Positions 9,246 to 17,790 of a stretch of 64,000 nucleotides of DNA are shown in pieces. The first letter of the stretch is position 1. Each line of letters starts with the position of its first letter. The notes under the pieces are model-generated. The model had not been told where the DNA came from. It saw nothing but the letters and a program-made list of their open reading frames with translations, and made no database searches. The stretch covers positions 1 through 64,000 of the forward strand of contig NZ_JADGEW010000026.1 in assembly GCF_016744155.1 (NCBI RefSeq). Reading direction: 5' to 3'. Made by a program: the position numbers and the translations under genes. Origin of the DNA: Amphritea sp. (GTDB lineage Bacteria; Pseudomonadota; Gammaproteobacteria; Pseudomonadales; Balneatricaceae).

Positions 9246-10116
9246 CAACATGCAGAAAGGCATTGCTCTGCTAAGCGTTCTTTGGGTTACAACGGTTCTC
9301 ACTATACTTGCTGGTAGTCTCGTGGCTAATCAACATCAAAGCTCAGACACGACCCGCCAGTGGCTTAATCAGGCTCAGGCTCGCTACGCAGCAGAGGCGG
9401 CGATACACATTGCACTCTACAACCTGTTTACACACCAGACTCAACCCGGATCAGAAAATGCAGAAGAAATAGAACCTGTTTTTTACGCCGACTTTCAGCT
9501 AACGAGTAATATTTACAGCGAAGCAGGAAAAGCTGATATCAACAAAATTTCTGACCCATTACTACGCAAACTGATTCACGGAATTCTTGAGAATCCGCAA
9601 CAAGCAGACAAGCTTACAGACCAAATTCTAGACTGGCGTGATGGCGATGATTTAGTGCGTTTAAACGGCGCTGAACGACGAGACTACCTTATGGCTGAAA
9701 GTGAGTTTTTACCGACGAACCAACCCTTTAAAAACACCTCAGAGCTACAGCGTTTAATGGAGATGAGCCCTCTTACCTACATAAAGCTTCAGCCTCTACT
9801 GACAACGCATTCTGGCCAAAGTAACATTGATATGGCAGCTGCACGCCCAGAGCTTCTACAAGCGATGGGAGTCAATACTGACCAGACACGTCGCTTTTTT
9901 AATGCCGCAAGCAGTCGCCTGCTAGAGATCTCTGCGCAAGCAGACAAACCTGATCTTAGTAGCATTCAACTTACAACCATTGTTTCACTTCAGCCTGGAA
10001 ATACCCGCGAGCCTTTTCGATTGCTAGCTTGGGAGTATGCAGTACCCGGATTAACGGAAATGGCAGCCAGTTTTTTGCCTGATCAAGGAGGAATAGATGC
10101 AAACCAGCACAACTAG
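9235..10116 (+). CDS. gspK: Minor pseudopilin GspK
   Basis: The 293-residue protein starts with the GspK-type leader G|IALLSVLWV, which lacks Glu5 as is normal for this subunit. It is the largest minor pseudopilin and caps the tip. The conserved QARYAAEAAIHIALY and ILDWRDGDD motifs are present; the latter resembles the SAM-like region of GspK. Its end overlaps the next gene, a sensor kinase, by 20 bp. This is unusual, because gspL is expected here. Confidence 0.94.
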   Translation: MRSDNMQKGIALLSVLWVTTVLTILAGSLVANQHQSSDTTRQWLNQAQARYAAEAAIHIALYNLFTHQTQPGSENAEEIEPVFYADFQLTSNIYSEAGKADINKISDPLLRKLIHGILENPQQADKLTDQILDWRDGDDLVRLNGAERRDYLMAESEFLPTNQPFKNTSELQRLMEMSPLTYIKLQPLLTTHSGQSNIDMAAARPELLQAMGVNTDQTRRFFNAASSRLLEISAQADKPDLSSIQLTTIVSLQPGNTREPFRLLAWEYAVPGLTEMAASFLPDQGGIDANQHN

Positions 10117-11158
10117 ACCATTAGATGAGCCTGACCTTCTCGGCTGGAACCTTCTATTCCAGAAAAGCAATGATGCTATGTTAATGGTCGATAATGACCT
10201 TAATGTAATAGATGCTAACGATACTGGTCTTAAGGTTTGCTCTATCGGCCATAATCTAAGTCAGATTGACTCTATGAGCAGCCAGGAAGATGAACGTCGT
10301 ACCATCACCGGCAACGTCCGCTGGTCACTTGATCAGATGATCAGCTCAGAAGACAGAGTCATCTTTCTGAAACAAAACAATGCCGATGTTGAAGTGGATA
10401 TCTATCCTGTCACCCACCCGCTTCAAGGGGCAGTGATCATTATAAAAGAACCGACCGAATCACTGAACCACAAAGAGATAAAGGGCGAACCTGAAAAGCT
10501 ATATCGACTTGGAATGACTGCAGCAGGAATTACCCATGAGTTAAGTAATCCAGTCAGTTCGCTTTACAGCCAGCTTGAGCTGATGCAAAGCCAGCGAGAG
10601 AAGCCTGATATTCAGTTACAAACTTGCCTCGAACTGGTGGTCAGAATTCGAAACATTTTGCGAGAACTATCAGGCATTATGGAAGAAAACTCAGCCTTGG
10701 ATTCCAAAAATATAGATTTGGCAGAAATTATCCCGCGCACTATGAACCTTCTGAAATTCTGTCCGCAGGGCCGGGAAGCGAATATATCACATTCAATTGA
10801 AAGCCAAATACCGCTGCTTAATATAAGCGAGAAGCACCTAAGCCTATTGCTCGATAACGTTTGTGACAATGCACTCAAAGCGGCCGGGAAAGGAGGTCAA
10901 ATTGAGATAAAGGCACACACATCCGCGACTGGAGGCATCGAGCTAAGCTGCAAAAACAATGGAAAAGGCCTCAAATATAAAGAACTGATTCAACACGATA
11001 TTTATACACAGGGAATGGGGGTGGGTTTGATGATCACACGCCAGATTGTAGAGAGTTATCAAGGCACAATAAATATATCCAGAACCGCTGACGGCGGCAC
11101 TGAAGTACGACTCAGTTTCCCGGCCCAATGCTGCCGGGATAGGCTTGATAGTGAATAA
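10097..11158 (+). CDS. Soluble PAS-domain sensor histidine kinase (NtrB-like)
   Basis: The 353-residue protein has no membrane segment. A PAS domain (about 12-125, QKSNDAMLMVDNDLNVIDAN) precedes a phospho-acceptor region with THELSNPVSS (His of the H box). An HATPase domain follows, with N box DNVCDNALKAAG and G box GMGVGLMITRQIVES. It should phosphorylate the NtrC-type protein encoded immediately downstream. It overlaps gspK, so secretion genes and regulator are co-expressed. The signal is unknown; PAS domains may bind haem, flavin or small ligands, and no telling ligand motif is visible. Confidence 0.92.
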   Translation: MQTSTTRPLDEPDLLGWNLLFQKSNDAMLMVDNDLNVIDANDTGLKVCSIGHNLSQIDSMSSQEDERRTITGNVRWSLDQMISSEDRVIFLKQNNADVEVDIYPVTHPLQGAVIIIKEPTESLNHKEIKGEPEKLYRLGMTAAGITHELSNPVSSLYSQLELMQSQREKPDIQLQTCLELVVRIRNILRELSGIMEENSALDSKNIDLAEIIPRTMNLLKFCPQGREANISHSIESQIPLLNISEKHLSLLLDNVCDNALKAAGKGGQIEIKAHTSATGGIELSCKNNGKGLKYKELIQHDIYTQGMGVGLMITRQIVESYQGTINISRTADGGTEVRLSFPAQCCRDRLDSE

Positions 11159-11186
11159 ATCCGAGAATCAAGGCGGGAAATTTGTA

Positions 11187-12596
11187 ATGAGCAATATACT
11201 GATAATCGAAGACGAACCTGTTCTCAATGAGAACCTGAATCAGTTTCTGAGTAGCAAAGGCCATCAAGTCTACTCAGCAGAATCCAAAGCAACAGCTAAA
11301 GTTCAGCTTTCCGAGCATCTGTTTGATGTCATTCTCAGTGACTTACGTCTACCCGATACGAACGGTACTGAGCTGATTGAATATATCAAAGAGGTAGCCC
11401 CTGCCAGTATCATTCTGGTTATGACCGCTTACAGCTCACTTGAAACAGCATTAGATGTATTTCACTGCGGTGCTCATGATTACATTATCAAGCCATTTCC
11501 TTTGCAAGAGATCGAGCATAAAGTTGATAACGCACTGCAATACAAACAGCTGCTTAACGAAAATGCGAACTTACGTAACCGCCTTCAACATGACTCAGAA
11601 AACATTGAAACACTGGCCGGCAATAGCGCACAAATGTGTGAGTTGCGGCGGCTAATTGAAAAGGTAGCGATGACTAACACTAACGTACTGATACAAGGCG
11701 AGAGTGGTACCGGGAAGGAGTTAGTCGCTCAATCATTACATGCGAAGTCACTTAATAATGACGGCCTATTCGTACCTGTTAATGTTGCTGCTATTCCAGA
11801 CGGCCTGGTGGAAAGTTACTTATTTGGCCATACTAAAGGTTCTTTCACCGGCGCAAACCAAACGCGTGAAGGCGCATTTAGAATGGCCTCCGGTGGTACT
11901 CTCTTCCTCGACGAGATAGGAGAAATGCCACTACAGATTCAAAGTAAACTTCTGCGTGTATTAGAGGATAGCCAAGTCTATCCTGTCGGTAGTGATACGC
12001 CGGTGCCCGTTGATACACGTATCATCTGTGCAACCCATCGTGACCTTGACAAGATGGTCATCGATGGCGAGTTTCGTGAAGACCTCTGGTATCGCCTCAA
12101 TGTGGTTAATCTAACAACACCGCCTCTAAGAAAGCGTATGGAAGACATTCCCGCTTTAGTTTCACTCATACTGAAACGACTTCAGAGTGAACTCAAACGC
12201 CCTATCATGGAAATTGATAATGATGTTATTCATCATCTGATGAATTTGCCTCTCAAAGGCAACGTCAGAGAACTGAAAAACATTCTTGAACGAGCGGCAG
12301 TGCTTTGCGATGACAACACCATTCGAGTTAAAGACCTAGCTTTACAATCTGGAGACTTAGCCAACTTACAGCTGGATGAAACAGGTACACTTTCGGATCT
12401 AAATTCCGCCGTAGAGAAATTCAAGCAACAGCACATTGTAGCCGCTCTGGAAAATACTGAAGGATGCAGAGAGTCCGCTGCACGTTTATTGGGTTTGTCT
12501 ACCGCTACCCTTTACCGTCAGTTAGATAAACTAGGGCTAAAAGGATACGTCGCCCGTTCGGCCAAAAGTAACCCCCTTCATTCCGGTGATAACTAA
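11187..12596 (+). CDS. NtrC-family sigma-54-dependent response regulator
   Basis: A receiver domain (residues 1-120, Asp52 in ILSDLRLPD, Lys in KPFPL) is followed by an AAA+ domain with Walker A GESGTGKE. The sigma-54 contact loop reads GSFTGA (Ala to Ser variant of GAFTGA), and Walker B is GGTLFLDEIGEM. A Fis-type helix-turn-helix (about 425-465, ESAARLLGLSTATLYRQL) ends the protein. The ATG at 11187 has AGGCGGG 9 bp upstream; an upstream TTG at 11145 in the same frame is less likely. It is the obvious activator for the sigma-54 promoters at 17663 and 29143. The downstream kinase overlaps it (TAATGA). Confidence 0.95.
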   Translation: MSNILIIEDEPVLNENLNQFLSSKGHQVYSAESKATAKVQLSEHLFDVILSDLRLPDTNGTELIEYIKEVAPASIILVMTAYSSLETALDVFHCGAHDYIIKPFPLQEIEHKVDNALQYKQLLNENANLRNRLQHDSENIETLAGNSAQMCELRRLIEKVAMTNTNVLIQGESGTGKELVAQSLHAKSLNNDGLFVPVNVAAIPDGLVESYLFGHTKGSFTGANQTREGAFRMASGGTLFLDEIGEMPLQIQSKLLRVLEDSQVYPVGSDTPVPVDTRIICATHRDLDKMVIDGEFREDLWYRLNVVNLTTPPLRKRMEDIPALVSLILKRLQSELKRPIMEIDNDVIHHLMNLPLKGNVRELKNILERAAVLCDDNTIRVKDLALQSGDLANLQLDETGTLSDLNSAVEKFKQQHIVAALENTEGCRESAARLLGLSTATLYRQLDKLGLKGYVARSAKSNPLHSGDN

Positions 12597-14440
12597 TGAC
12601 CCGACCTCCGACCGAGTTACAAGGTAAAGCGATGGGGGCGTCCGTTAACTCTCAGGCACCGAGCAAATCCCTAAGTAACAAGTTGTTTATCCATCTAACA
12701 ACCGATCTAGAGCGGACCTTTACATTACTCAGCCTAATTACCATCATGATAATTAGTACCGCCGGCGCTTTAATACTGTCTGAAATTGTAACGATGAAGA
12801 TGCTTCGACAAGATGCCCGTATTACCCAGCAGTTTATACAAAGCGCCGCAGGAACAGAGCGGTTACCTGACACGCCTTATCAAAAAGAATTTCTAAATAG
12901 TAAGCGTTGGTTAGCTGGCTATCTTCAGCGCATAGGCCGATTTCCAGATACGCCTCTGGTAAAGATTTATGCCCCCGACTATACAATTGTCTGGGCATCC
13001 GACCATAATCTGATCGGCGAGAGTTTTGAAAATAATATTGAGTTAAAAGCAGCGTTACAAGGGCATCTCAAGTTCAAACAGGAAGGCGTAGGCGAACTGA
13101 ATGAAAGCAATGATAAAACAGATCTAAGCTATTTCGCAAAAGACCTGGAACAGGTTATCGAAATTTATGTACCCCTGTGGAATTCAGACCAGACTGAAGT
13201 TATCGCTGTTGTAGAACTTTATAAGACCTCAGATTACCTGTTTCAGAGTATCTATGAAATCAAGGTTTATATCTGGTCTGGAGCGATTGTGGGCGGTAGC
13301 ATCCTGTTTATCGTATTGTTTTCCCTTGTCAGAAAAACCAATAAGACCCTTCGAAGACAGCGAAAAGCGATCGTAGAATCTGAAGCACTGGACACTATCG
13401 GTGAAATGACCTCGGCGATGGCCCACGGTATACGTAACCCATTGGCATCCATACGATCCAGTGCTGAATTAGCCCTCTTAGTTCCTGATAATTCGCCACG
13501 TATGTCTGAGAATATTATCGCCTCTGTTGATAAGCTGCAGGAATGGATTGGTGAGTTTATTCAATTTACTGAAACTGAATCTCGCTTTGACAACCAAATC
13601 GTCGTGTTTGACCGGCTGGTTGAAGAGAGCCTGCAATTAATCAGCGAACAAGCCAACCACCAAAATATTGTGATTGAACCCCTGCCCTTTGAAACCTACG
13701 CTCCAGTCAATGGAGACCCAGCATTATTGCGTCAGTTACTGGGGATTATTCTAGATAACTGTCTTGAAGCGATGCCTGATGGCGGAATAATCACCGTTCG
13801 ACAGCAAAACCACGACCAGCATCACTTGCGACTTGAGATCAGTGATAACGGAGTGGGTATCCCGAAAGAACAGCTTAAAAATGTATTTCGTCCTTTTACC
13901 AGTAATAAAAAGCATGCGTTGGGCTTAGGGCTAATGATGGCGCAAAGGATCGCAGTCCACCATAACGGACAGATTGAACTCTTTAGTCACGAAGGAGAAG
14001 GTACTACTGTTTCAGTTATTCTGCCGACTATTTCCGATAAACTCGCCAAAATACTGGTCATCGATGATGAACACACCTTTGCTGACAACCTTAAAGTCTA
14101 TCTTGAGCAATATGAATTTGAAGTCAGGTTAACGGACAATGCTGCCGATGGGCTAACGGCTGTTAGCCAATGGATGCCCGATATCGTATTAATCGAGATA
14201 AAGCTCAGCGACATGGATGGCATAAATTTAAGCCAAGAGATTCTCAAGCGCTATTCACAAACGACTGTCATCGCGCTAACCGGCCAAGCCAATGATAACA
14301 GAGATAAAAAGCTGGACATTATCAGCCGCCTACAACAGGCAGGAGTGAGTAAAGTAATAACTAAACCAGTACCCTTAGCTGACATCCGAACGGTTCTTGA
14401 ACAGGCAAGGCCTGCTGCCCATGCCGCTTCGCATAAATGA
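12596..14440 (+). CDS. Membrane hybrid histidine kinase with degenerate receiver
   Basis: The 614-residue protein has two membrane segments (about 38-62 and 222-245) bracketing a roughly 160-residue periplasmic sensor region. A kinase core follows: H box SAMAHGIRNPLASIRSS, N box LDNCLEAMPDGG and G box LGLGLMMAQRIAVHH. The C-terminal receiver starts with KILVIDDE. At the phospho-acceptor position Asp is replaced by Glu534 (VLIEIKLSDMDG), so the receiver probably cannot be phosphorylated and may mimic the active form. It could sense periplasmic redox or metal state and feed into the NtrC-type regulator. It is the last gene of the gspE operon. Confidence 0.92.
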   Translation: MTRPPTELQGKAMGASVNSQAPSKSLSNKLFIHLTTDLERTFTLLSLITIMIISTAGALILSEIVTMKMLRQDARITQQFIQSAAGTERLPDTPYQKEFLNSKRWLAGYLQRIGRFPDTPLVKIYAPDYTIVWASDHNLIGESFENNIELKAALQGHLKFKQEGVGELNESNDKTDLSYFAKDLEQVIEIYVPLWNSDQTEVIAVVELYKTSDYLFQSIYEIKVYIWSGAIVGGSILFIVLFSLVRKTNKTLRRQRKAIVESEALDTIGEMTSAMAHGIRNPLASIRSSAELALLVPDNSPRMSENIIASVDKLQEWIGEFIQFTETESRFDNQIVVFDRLVEESLQLISEQANHQNIVIEPLPFETYAPVNGDPALLRQLLGIILDNCLEAMPDGGIITVRQQNHDQHHLRLEISDNGVGIPKEQLKNVFRPFTSNKKHALGLGLMMAQRIAVHHNGQIELFSHEGEGTTVSVILPTISDKLAKILVIDDEHTFADNLKVYLEQYEFEVRLTDNAADGLTAVSQWMPDIVLIEIKLSDMDGINLSQEILKRYSQTTVIALTGQANDNRDKKLDIISRLQQAGVSKVITKPVPLADIRTVLEQARPAAHAASHK

Positions 14441-14529
14441 TAAAAGAAGACATATTTAACCATCAGAGATGCGAAGAAAGAATATTTATAAATCTAAATA
14501 ACCATTAAAAAACATATAGTTAAACTTTA

Positions 14530-14545
14530 AGGAACAGGTATTGCT
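14530..14545 (+). promoter_or_regulatory. Possible sigma-54 promoter (-24/-12) for the SCO unit
   Basis: AGGAACAGGTATTGCT places GG (14531) and GC (14543) exactly 12 bp apart, as in TGGCACG-N4-TTGCW. The -12 half is perfect and the -24 half is weaker. It lies about 165 bp upstream of the receiver-like gene. Unlike the elements at 17663 and 29143, no clear CTGTCGC-type upstream site is seen. Confidence 0.45.
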
Positions 14546-14635
14546 TTGCACTAACTGATTAGAACTTTTATCTGATTAACAAGTTCAATCAACGGTGATT
14601 TTCATAGTAGAAACACGACAAGATACAAACCTCAG

Positions 14636-14660
14636 GGTATAGGCATGGAATGCCTATACC
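14636..14660 (+). promoter_or_regulatory. Perfect 11-bp inverted repeat with GGA loop in the leader
   Basis: GGTATAGGCAT-GGA-ATGCCTATACC is a perfect 11-bp dyad with a 3-nt spacer. It lies downstream of the possible sigma-54 element and 35 bp before the ATG at 14696. It has no T-tract, so it is not a normal terminator. As RNA it would show GGA in a hairpin loop, the feature bound by CsrA/RsmA; as DNA it could be an operator. Confidence 0.5.
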
Positions 14661-14695
14661 GCTGTAATATCATTCGGGGGGATGATCAGTAAAAA

Positions 14696-15157
14696 ATGAG
14701 AACGGTGGGTAAAGGTATGAGATCAACAATTTTGGTTATTGATTCATCTCCTTCTAACCAACAGAAAATTTTCAATTGGTTAAGACCCACCGGGAATCAA
14801 TTATCTTTCGCCAAAGACTTACACTCTGCGATGAGGATTTTGAACCAGAACCAGCCTCAACTGATAATTTTTTCAGTTGCACAGCCTGGAGTTTCTCCTA
14901 AACGACTGATCAGAAGATTAAATGCCAGAGCACCTATGGCAAAGCTTATCGGGATTCTGCCCGCTGCAGGACATCCGGTTAAATCTACCCCTGAATTTGC
15001 GCAACTGATTGATGCTTTTCTAATTGCACCTTTGTGCCAGGAAGAAGTACTGATCAATGTTTCGCAACTGCTCAGATTTCAACGTCTAAGCATGGAAAAC
15101 AGCTATCTGAGAGAGGAGTTAGCGTTTTCAACGCTGGCAGCACACTGGCATTCATAG
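14696..15157 (+). CDS. Receiver-like protein lacking the phospho-acceptor
   Basis: The 153-residue protein follows the receiver fold (TILVIDSSPSNQQKI at the start). The phospho-acceptor Asp is replaced by Ser60 (LIIFSVAQPG), and the conserved Lys-Pro near the end reads APL. It is therefore a pseudo-receiver, perhaps a protein-protein regulator of the kinases encoded upstream. The ATG at 14696 lies 14 bp after a GGGGGG tract. The in-frame ATG at 14717, preceded by GGTGGG, would trim 7 residues and is equally plausible. The SCO gene follows after 11 bp. Confidence 0.75.
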   Translation: MRTVGKGMRSTILVIDSSPSNQQKIFNWLRPTGNQLSFAKDLHSAMRILNQNQPQLIIFSVAQPGVSPKRLIRRLNARAPMAKLIGILPAAGHPVKSTPEFAQLIDAFLIAPLCQEEVLINVSQLLRFQRLSMENSYLREELAFSTLAAHWHS

Positions 15158-15168
15158 GGGGTTTTGCC

Positions 15169-15846
15169 ATGAACAGGACGTACTTAACACCAGCAATGAA
15201 AATTGCTTTGGCAGCAACGCTTTTAACCATTTTCCACCTACCATTACAAGCAGATGAAATGGATCATAGCAGCCACCAAAAGCACGCTATGACCGCTGAA
15301 TCAGATGACCCACATGCACAACATAAAGCAATGATGGCAAGTTCTGATAAAGACAAAGTCAAACGCAGCAACCAAACTTATAATGTCCCTCCACTGACAA
15401 TGGTTAATCAGACATCAGATGCAGTGAATATTCAGCAACTGTTGAATAGCGACAAACCGATGATGGTTAATTTTATTTTTACCACCTGCCCTACGATTTG
15501 CCCCGTTCTAAGCTCCACATTCTCAGTTGTAAACCGTAAGCTGGCTGAAGAGAAAGAGCTTACTATGATCTCAATATCAATAGACCCTGAGGAAGATACA
15601 CCTGCCGCTTTACAACGATACGCCAGGAAATTTGAAGCCAGAGACAACTGGATTTTTATCACCGGAGCAATAGAAGACAGCATCGAACTTCAAAAAGCTT
15701 TTGACATCTATCGTGGTAGTAAAATGAACCATGAACCGGTCACTTATCTGCGATCCAGAGCTGATAAACCCTGGACGCGATTAGATGGTTTTCCCAGCAG
15801 CGAACAGCTGATTAGCGAATATCACCATATGAAAATGGGTCATTAG
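15169..15846 (+). CDS. SCO1/SenC-family copper chaperone
   Basis: This exported 225-residue protein has a signal peptide (cleavage near LQADE, residue 25) and then a His/Met-rich stretch (HSSHQKHAM, HAQHKAMM) likely to bind copper. The thioredoxin-like SCO domain carries C107-PTI-C111 and a distal His188 (MNHEPVTY). SCO proteins deliver copper or reduce Cys ligands in copper enzymes. Here the likely client is the multicopper oxidase encoded downstream, an inference from context. GGGGG precedes the ATG at 15169; the frame extends upstream to 15034 but overlaps the preceding gene. Confidence 0.92.
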   Translation: MNRTYLTPAMKIALAATLLTIFHLPLQADEMDHSSHQKHAMTAESDDPHAQHKAMMASSDKDKVKRSNQTYNVPPLTMVNQTSDAVNIQQLLNSDKPMMVNFIFTTCPTICPVLSSTFSVVNRKLAEEKELTMISISIDPEEDTPAALQRYARKFEARDNWIFITGAIEDSIELQKAFDIYRGSKMNHEPVTYLRSRADKPWTRLDGFPSSEQLISEYHHMKMGH

Positions 15847-15859
15847 TCAGGTCTTATCG

Positions 15860-17500
15860 ATGAATAGACTAAAGCCTTTTAAGAACTGGGCTGTTTTGCC
15901 GGTTATTCTGATGCTAACAATGCCGAGTCAGGCTCAAGAAAGCCAAAAAAGTCTCCAGCTGCAGGAAGGTCGCTCGCTGTTTGTATCAGGCCTTTCCAAA
16001 GATGGCACGCCAACCGTAGCCATTAGTCAGGGTCAACCATTAGCCGGAGAACTATTTGCCTGCGTCAACTGTCACAGACATAGCGGTCTAGGCACCAGCG
16101 AAGGGGGATATCAGATTCCAGATATTACCGGCCCTACCCTGTTTGCTCCGATAGAGGTAAGGCAGAAAGAGCTGTACGCCGTGCGAACAGAGGGATTCTA
16201 TACACGGCCAGCCTACACCCGTGAAACCCTGCGCAAAGCTATTACTGAAGGTATTGGAGCCAGCGGCAGACCATTAAGTAAAATTATGCCTCGCTACCTG
16301 TTCAACCAGTCTCAAACAGACGCATTGATCGACTATATTAACAGTCTGGATTATTCCCAGCCCCCGGGTGTCGGTACTGAGAACCTGCAACTGGCCACCA
16401 TCATTACTGAAAACACTGAACCCGCCAAAAAACAGGCGTTTCTGACAACATTCCATCAGTTTTTTAAAGAGAAAAACGCACAGACACGCCATGAAGTAAG
16501 GCGAGTAAAATACTCCCCCTGGCATAAAAACTGGCAATACGATAACTACCGAAAATGGAAACTCAATGTCTGGGAGCTAAAAGGCGATCCCTCGACTTGG
16601 TTTGACCAGCTGAAGCAGTATTATGATAGCAACCCCGTATTCGCCGTTGTCGGAGGGTCGAGTGAGGAAAGCTGGCAACCGATTGATCATTTTTGTGAAG
16701 CTCAACAACTCCCTTGCCTGTTTCCAGACACCGATCTTCCGGTTCAGAAACCGGGCCATTACAGCCTCTATTTTTCAGCGGGCATGAACCTTGAAACGCG
16801 CCGAGTTATCCATTATCTGAAGCAAAATCCTCAGTTCACAAATATCATCCAGCTGGTCGGAGAGGACTTTCGCAGTCAGTTCGCCGCCAATGATATTACA
16901 AAGCGAACAGCGGCACTTAAGCACCCGATAAACGCCACATCGATAAGCTTGGCAGGCAGTTTAAAAGGCACTCTTCGCATTCCTGAGAATGATGCTAATA
17001 CCTTGTACCTGCTGTGGCTGACAAACGATGAGTTACAGAATTTACCCGTAGATTTCGCACACTCAAAATCCCCTTTATTACTATCATCGACTCTGCTACA
17101 ACGGCAATTTGATCAAATTCCCGAGCATATTAAACATCAAAGCTGGCTGATTCACCCCTTCAGTTTACCCAGTGAACCTAGCCACAACGTTCGCAGCAGA
17201 GCCTGGCTGAATGCCCGTGGAATCAAAACCCCCTATCTAAAACTTCAATCCAATACCTACCTGTCACTCAGTATTCTCACTGAAGCGATGATGCATATTC
17301 GAAGTAATTTTTCTCAGGACTACCTGATTGAACGTATCGAACATATGTTAGAGAACAGCCCGGAAACCTCCGTATACCCACGTCTTAGCTTAGCACCTGG
17401 CCAACGCTTTGCAGCCAAAGGAAGTTATCTAATCCCTCTCGAAAAAATCAACAGCAGCAGTGTTCAGGCTCGATCATACTGGGCTGTCCCTGAACACTAA
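15860..17500 (+). CDS. Cytochrome c fused to a periplasmic-binding-like domain
   Basis: The 546-residue exported protein has a signal peptide (cleavage near SQAQE, residue 26). A class I cytochrome c domain (about 30-170) carries the haem motif C68-VN-CH72 and probable Met ligand M143 (IMPRY). A C-terminal domain of about 370 residues resembles type 1 periplasmic-binding proteins (FAVVGGSSEESWQPI, LPCLFPDTDLP). Such a fusion could couple ligand sensing or substrate capture to electron transfer. It starts 13 bp after the SCO gene and ends the unit. The binding-domain assignment is by pattern and less certain than the cytochrome. Confidence 0.85.
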   Translation: MNRLKPFKNWAVLPVILMLTMPSQAQESQKSLQLQEGRSLFVSGLSKDGTPTVAISQGQPLAGELFACVNCHRHSGLGTSEGGYQIPDITGPTLFAPIEVRQKELYAVRTEGFYTRPAYTRETLRKAITEGIGASGRPLSKIMPRYLFNQSQTDALIDYINSLDYSQPPGVGTENLQLATIITENTEPAKKQAFLTTFHQFFKEKNAQTRHEVRRVKYSPWHKNWQYDNYRKWKLNVWELKGDPSTWFDQLKQYYDSNPVFAVVGGSSEESWQPIDHFCEAQQLPCLFPDTDLPVQKPGHYSLYFSAGMNLETRRVIHYLKQNPQFTNIIQLVGEDFRSQFAANDITKRTAALKHPINATSISLAGSLKGTLRIPENDANTLYLLWLTNDELQNLPVDFAHSKSPLLLSSTLLQRQFDQIPEHIKHQSWLIHPFSLPSEPSHNVRSRAWLNARGIKTPYLKLQSNTYLSLSILTEAMMHIRSNFSQDYLIERIEHMLENSPETSVYPRLSLAPGQRFAAKGSYLIPLEKINSSSVQARSYWAVPEH

Positions 17501-17548
17501 TTGATCTCATCCCCTTTTTACAAAGTTAAGAAAAACCTCTTCCTACCT

Positions 17549-17565
17549 CTGTCGCTAATGAGAGA
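17549..17565 (+). promoter_or_regulatory. Conserved upstream element (putative NtrC-type activator site)
   Basis: CTGTCGCTAATGAGAGA matches 16 of 17 bases of the element at 29030 and lies 99 bp before the GG of the sigma-54 element at 17663. It has an imperfect dyad, TNTCNCA-N2-TGNGANA. Position and duplication fit an enhancer for a sigma-54 activator. Confidence 0.7.
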
Positions 17566-17662
17566 AATAGACTGTTTCTGAACAGCAACAAAAACACTTT
17601 CACACATAAAAAACCAATTAAGCATATGTTTTTAAATGATTTTTTAAAAACAACATCAGACA

Positions 17663-17677
17663 TGGTTCGTTTTTTGC
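17663..17677 (+). promoter_or_regulatory. Sigma-54 promoter (-24/-12) of the beta-helix/oxidase operon
   Basis: TGGTTCGTTTTTTGC has GG and GC 12 bp apart and matches the TGG-N9-TTGC frame of sigma-54 promoters. Flanks CA and GTA are shared with the element at 29143. The predicted start near 17689 gives a leader of about 100 nt, ending in a GGGGGG ribosome-binding tract (17776-17781). Confidence 0.75.
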
Positions 17678-17790
17678 GTAGTAAGCAGACAAGGCTAACC
17701 AATTTTTCGTCGCAGTATCCGGACAATTTTTTTCATAAGCCGAAATAACGAAGACTCATACAGAGATTAACAAGAGGGGGGCTTAACGCC

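Noticed and set aside
11145-11186. TTG start at 11145 for the NtrC-type regulator
   Set aside because: The ATG at 11187 has a good AGGCGGG site and starts right at the receiver domain.
15034-15168. Upstream start of the SCO gene
   Set aside because: It would overlap the preceding receiver-like gene and put 45 residues before a clear signal peptide; the ATG at 15169 follows GGGGG.
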